9,345 nt of DNA from Alphaproteobacteria bacterium (GTDB lineage: Bacteria; Pseudomonadota; Alphaproteobacteria; ATCC43930; CGMCC-115725). Below the pieces are notes generated by a model. It made no database searches, was not told where the DNA came from, and saw nothing but the letters and a program-made list of their open reading frames with translations. Location: assembly GCA_019237175.1 (NCBI GenBank), contig JAFAHP010000015.1:1-9345 (forward strand), read 5' to 3'. Shown piece after piece: positions 6,951 to 9,345 of the stretch (the stretch's first letter is position 1; each line of letters begins with the position of its first letter). Made by a program: the position numbers and the translations under genes.

Positions 6951-7958
6951 ATGCGCAAATTCTTCGGCCCGGCTGGCGCCGTCACGCGGATCACGATCCA
7001 AAGCCGAGCGCTCGAGACCAACCTGCTTGGCGATCCCACGGCGCGGACTGTGGATGTCTACGTCCCAGCCGGGCATCAAGAACGGGGATTGCCATTGCTT
7101 GTCGATCTTGTCGGTTTCACCGGCAGCGGCCTGTCGCACACGAATTGGGCAGGCTTTCGTGAAAACCTGCCGGAACGGCTCGACCGGCTGATCGGGGAGG
7201 GGCGTATGGCGCCAGTCGTGGTTGCATTTCCCGACTGCTTCACGCGGCTCGGCGGCAACCAATACATCAACTCGGCGGCGATGGGGGCGTGGGAAGACTT
7301 CCTGCTGCTGGAGATGCTGCCGGCGATCGAGAGGCGCTTCAATTGCGGCGGCACCGGACGCCGCGGCGTGTTCGGCAAAAGCTCCGGCGGGTATGGCGCG
7401 ATTACGCACGCACTGCGCCATTCCGACATGTGGGCGGCGGCGGCGTGCCACTCCGGGGATATGGGCTTCGAGATCTGCTATCTCCCCGACATGCCGGCGG
7501 TATTGCGCGCGCTCACCGGTACCGGAAATTCGATCGAGAAATGGTGGCAGCAGCTGGAGGCGGCGACAAAGCATCCGGAGGGCTCGTTCAAGGTAATCAA
7601 CGTGTTGGCGATGGCGGCAAGCTACGATCCCGATCCGGCGCAGTTTTTGGGCATGCGGCTGCCGGTAACGTTCGACACCTGCGAGATCATCGAGGAACGA
7701 TGGGCGAATTGGTTGCGGCACGACCCGGTGGTTGCGGTCGAAACTTATGCGGATAATCTGCGTCGGCTTAAGGCCCTTTACATCGACTGCGGCGACAAGG
7801 ATCAGTTCAACCTGCTCTACGGGGCGCGCCGCTTCACGCGGCGGCTCAAACGGCTAGGAGTCGAACACCGTTATGAAGAGTTCTCCGATAACCATACCGG
7901 GGTAGACTACCGCATGGACGAGAGCCTGCCGTTTCTCGCCCAGGCGCTGGCGGGCTGA
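6951..7958 (+). CDS. Alpha/beta-hydrolase-fold esterase (putative esterase family, PF00756-like)
   Basis: Predicted serine esterase of 335 aa with no evident signal peptide, so probably cytoplasmic. The nucleophile elbow is FGKSSGGYGA, with S144 in GxSxG (142-146). The likely acid is D282 or D284 in IDCGDKDQF, and the base is H315 in SDNHTGVDY; order and spacing fit the EstD/enterochelin-esterase/antigen-85 fold. The N-terminal TVDVYVPAG and LPLLVDLVGFTGSG form the first strands and oxyanion region. An insert of about 75 residues (175-250) containing WWQQLEAATKHPEG probably forms a lid. GAGGGG at 6937-6942 supports the ATG at 6951; the same frame stays open upstream but there runs antisense to the flavoprotein gene. 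The LLM oxidoreductase follows after an 80-nt gap holding a repeat. Its substrate is unknown. Confidence 0.82.
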   Translation: MRKFFGPAGAVTRITIQSRALETNLLGDPTARTVDVYVPAGHQERGLPLLVDLVGFTGSGLSHTNWAGFRENLPERLDRLIGEGRMAPVVVAFPDCFTRLGGNQYINSAAMGAWEDFLLLEMLPAIERRFNCGGTGRRGVFGKSSGGYGAITHALRHSDMWAAAACHSGDMGFEICYLPDMPAVLRALTGTGNSIEKWWQQLEAATKHPEGSFKVINVLAMAASYDPDPAQFLGMRLPVTFDTCEIIEERWANWLRHDPVVAVETYADNLRRLKALYIDCGDKDQFNLLYGARRFTRRLKRLGVEHRYEEFSDNHTGVDYRMDESLPFLAQALAG

Positions 7959-7966
7959 GCTTATCC

Positions 7967-8022
7967 ACCCCCTCCCCTCCCCGGCAAGCGGGGGAGGGTT
8001 AGGGAGGGGGCGGGCATCTTTA
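7967..8022. repeat. GC-rich dispersed palindrome, copy B
   Basis: Imperfect inverted repeat in the 80-nt gap between the esterase stop and the LLM gene. The C-rich left arm (CCCCCTCCCCTCCCC), loop GGCAAGC and G-rich right arm can fold into a stem with a bulge at TTAGG, which the left arm lacks. The right arm and flank down to ATCTTTA parallel copy A at 1588-1648. It ends 16 nt before the LLM start codon, so a hairpin here could weaken read-through into that gene. Confidence 0.65.
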
Positions 8023-8038
8023 CCAGGGCGAGGTGCGC

Positions 8039-8938
8039 ATGAAACTCGGCGTCGCACTCCCGATCGTCGACATCGGCGGGGAGCCGGCCGCCTTGCGCGA
8101 ATTTGCGCAGGCGGCAGAGGCGATCGGCTATCATGGTATCGCCGCTCCCGACCACGTGCTGGGCGCCAATGTGGCAAGCCGCCCGGACTGGACGCAGCCG
8201 CGGGCCCGCTCGACCGACCTCTACCACGACCCGTTCGTGCTCTTCGGTTTTCTCGCCGGCTGCACCAATATCGGCGACCTCTCGACGCAAGTGTTGATCC
8301 TGCCGCAGCGCCAAACCGTGCTCGTCGCCAAGCAGGCTTCCTCCCTCGATGTGTTGTCGGGCGGCCGCTTCCGGCTCGGCATTGGTGTCGGCTGGAACGA
8401 GATCGAGTTTGTCGGCCTCAATCAGAATTTTCGCAATCGCGGCCGCCGGTCGGAAGAACAGGTAGAGGTGATGCGGGCATTGTGGGCCGAGCCGCATGCG
8501 AGCTTCAAAGGCACGTGGCACACAATCGAGGATGCCGGCATCAATCCGCTGCCGACGGGGCGCAAGATCCCGCTGTGGTACGGCGGCCACGCGGATGTAA
8601 CCTTGCGGCGCTGTGCCAGATGGGGCGACGGCTGGATGCCGCTCGCCTATCCGCCGGGCGAAGAGGCAAAGGCGGCAATCGCGACATTACGCCGCTACAC
8701 CGAGGAGGCCGGCCGCGATCCGGCGACGATCGGCATCGACACACGGGTCTCGGCCGGCGCCGGCAGCCAGGTCGAATGGCACGAAGAGGTGCGGTTGTGG
8801 AAATCGATCGGCGTCACCCACCTGACGCTTGCCAATTACTATGAGGGCGGCCACCTGCACCGCATCACCGGCCGGTCTTTAGGCGACCACATCCGGTCGA
8901 TGGAACAATACTGGAAGGCAGTCGCCGATTTGCTGTAG
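8039..8938 (+). CDS. LLM-class flavin- or F420-dependent oxidoreductase
   Basis: Luciferase-like monooxygenase-fold enzyme of 299 aa, most like the TIGR03619-type group (Rv2161c-like), which use FMNH2 or coenzyme F420. Evidence: N-terminal KLGVALPIVDIGG, the first-barrel PDHVLG (38-42), TQVLILPQRQTVLVAKQ (83-99) and the diagnostic GGRFRLGIGVGWNEIEF (108-124), then IPLWYGGHADVTLRR (177-191) and WGDGWMPLAYP (195-205). It is a single (beta/alpha)8 barrel of normal length. The frame allows a GTG at 8033, but GAGG at 8030-8033 is ideally placed for the ATG at 8039. F420 use cannot be decided here, as no F420 biosynthesis gene is seen. It may share a transcript with the esterase, with palindrome B between them; a joint oxidation-hydrolysis route is only inference. 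Confidence 0.88.
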   Translation: MKLGVALPIVDIGGEPAALREFAQAAEAIGYHGIAAPDHVLGANVASRPDWTQPRARSTDLYHDPFVLFGFLAGCTNIGDLSTQVLILPQRQTVLVAKQASSLDVLSGGRFRLGIGVGWNEIEFVGLNQNFRNRGRRSEEQVEVMRALWAEPHASFKGTWHTIEDAGINPLPTGRKIPLWYGGHADVTLRRCARWGDGWMPLAYPPGEEAKAAIATLRRYTEEAGRDPATIGIDTRVSAGAGSQVEWHEEVRLWKSIGVTHLTLANYYEGGHLHRITGRSLGDHIRSMEQYWKAVADLL

Positions 8939-9020
8939 CACCGCATAACTGCTCTCCTTCGGCACCTCCGCGAGCGTCGACTATAAGGCGGCTAGGCGGC
9001 GAGTTATCTCGGCGCAGTAT

Positions 9021-9111
9021 CGTAGGGCGGAAAAGCGACAGCGCATTCCGCCATCTTCGTGCGCCGAAGGGAGGTCGGCGGGATGCGCGCTGCGCGCTAT
9101 CCCGCCCTACG
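9021..9111. repeat. Long imperfect palindrome, REP/BIME-like element
   Basis: Outer arms CGTAGGGCGG (9021-9030) and CCGCCCTACG (9102-9111) pair exactly, and the inner parts continue with similar AAAGCG...GCGCATTCCGCC versus GGCGGGATGCGCGC...GCGCTATCCC. Each arm also has internal GC-rich symmetry around AGCG/CGCT. The loop is about 24 nt (9053-9076). Elements beginning GTAGGGCGG and ending CCGCCCTAC are widely scattered in proteobacterial intergenic DNA. It lies between the 3' ends of two convergent genes, and is unrelated in sequence to palindromes A and B. The rest of the 195-nt gap (8939-9020) shows nothing I can name. Confidence 0.7.
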
Positions 9112-9133
9112 ACGCTGGTGATTGCGACCGGTT

Positions 9134-9345
9134 TCAGGCCGAACCGCCGGCAAAAAAATCGCGCAGGGCCTGGTAGGTTTCCTCGGGGGCTTCCTCAGGA
9201 ATGAAGTGGCCGCTCTCTATCGCATGACCACGAACGGCCTCGGCATGCTCACGCCAGACCGCGAGCACATCATAGCCTCTGCCCTGCGAGCTGCGGCTAC
9301 CCCACAGCATCAATAAAGGCATCGTCAGCCGCCGGCCGCGATCGG
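9134..9345 (-). CDS. Alpha/beta hydrolase, haloacetate-dehalogenase-like, 3' end only (partial)
   Basis: The C-terminal 70 or so residues of a gene that enters from the right edge; stop codon TGA at 9136-9134. The frame remains open beyond the internal Met at 9322 up to the window edge (DRGRRLTMPLLMLWG...), so that Met is not the start. The pattern PLLMLWGSR...YDVLAVWREHAEAVRGHAIESGHFIPEEAPEE matches the C-terminal part of fluoroacetate/haloacetate dehalogenases and related epoxide hydrolases: the LWG strand, the LAVWRE helix, and the catalytic His in GHFIPEEAPE. The nucleophile Asp and the cap domain are outside the window, so dehalogenase activity cannot be confirmed. Confidence 0.75.
   Translation of the reverse strand, partial: DRGRRLTMPLLMLWGSRSSQGRGYDVLAVWREHAEAVRGHAIESGHFIPEEAPEETYQALRDFFAGGSA

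Noticed and set aside
6741..7721. Long - strand open frame extending the flavoprotein upstream to 504 aa
   Set aside because: The extension is antisense to the esterase, has no domain-like pattern, and the flavoprotein has its own ATG with a good Shine-Dalgarno at 6740.
7961..8590. 209-aa - strand open frame across palindrome B and the start of the LLM gene
   Set aside because: Its C-terminal end is translated repeat sequence and the rest is antisense to a recognisable LLM oxidoreductase.

Overview
This window reads as chromosomal DNA from a GC-rich alphaproteobacterium. Rhizobiales or Rhodospirillales relatives are plausible; this is inferred from base composition, codon use, gene families and GC-rich dispersed palindromes, with no rRNA or marker gene to fix it. 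Coding density is high. There is no tRNA, rRNA, CRISPR array, transposase, integrase or phage gene.

Left part (1-1650, + strand): the last codons of an unidentified gene are followed closely by an AHL-lactonase-type metallo-beta-lactamase-fold hydrolase and a HAD-family phosphatase, probably one operon. It ends at a GC-rich palindrome in the convergent gap before the next gene.

Centre (6100 down to 1672, - strand): a three-gene block, transcribed right to left. It encodes a double-domain ABC permease, a NitT/TauT-type ATPase with an extra C-terminal domain, and a Gfo/Idh/MocA (Gal80-like) oxidoreductase. No substrate-binding protein is present. Similar inverted repeats with TGTCA/TGACA half-sites lie about 75-95 nt before the permease start and before the oxidoreductase start, suggesting one regulator may act at both points.

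Right part (6207-9345): a small flavoprotein of the phosphopantothenoylcysteine-decarboxylase fold (- strand) is divergent from an esterase (+), which is followed by a luciferase-like flavin or F420-dependent oxidoreductase (+). A second copy of the GC-rich palindrome lies between those two. After a different long palindrome comes the 3' end of an alpha/beta hydrolase resembling haloacetate dehalogenases (- strand), cut by the window edge.

Overall the genes suggest accessory small-molecule catabolism: lactone and ester hydrolysis, flavin-dependent oxidation, sugar-type dehydrogenation, possible dehalogenation and uptake of an unknown solute. No single pathway can be assigned. I see no clear defence system or other wholly new system. 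The best leads are the paired operator-like palindromes, the transporter without a binding protein whose ATPase carries a winged-helix-like tail, and the solitary flavoprotein with altered motifs.
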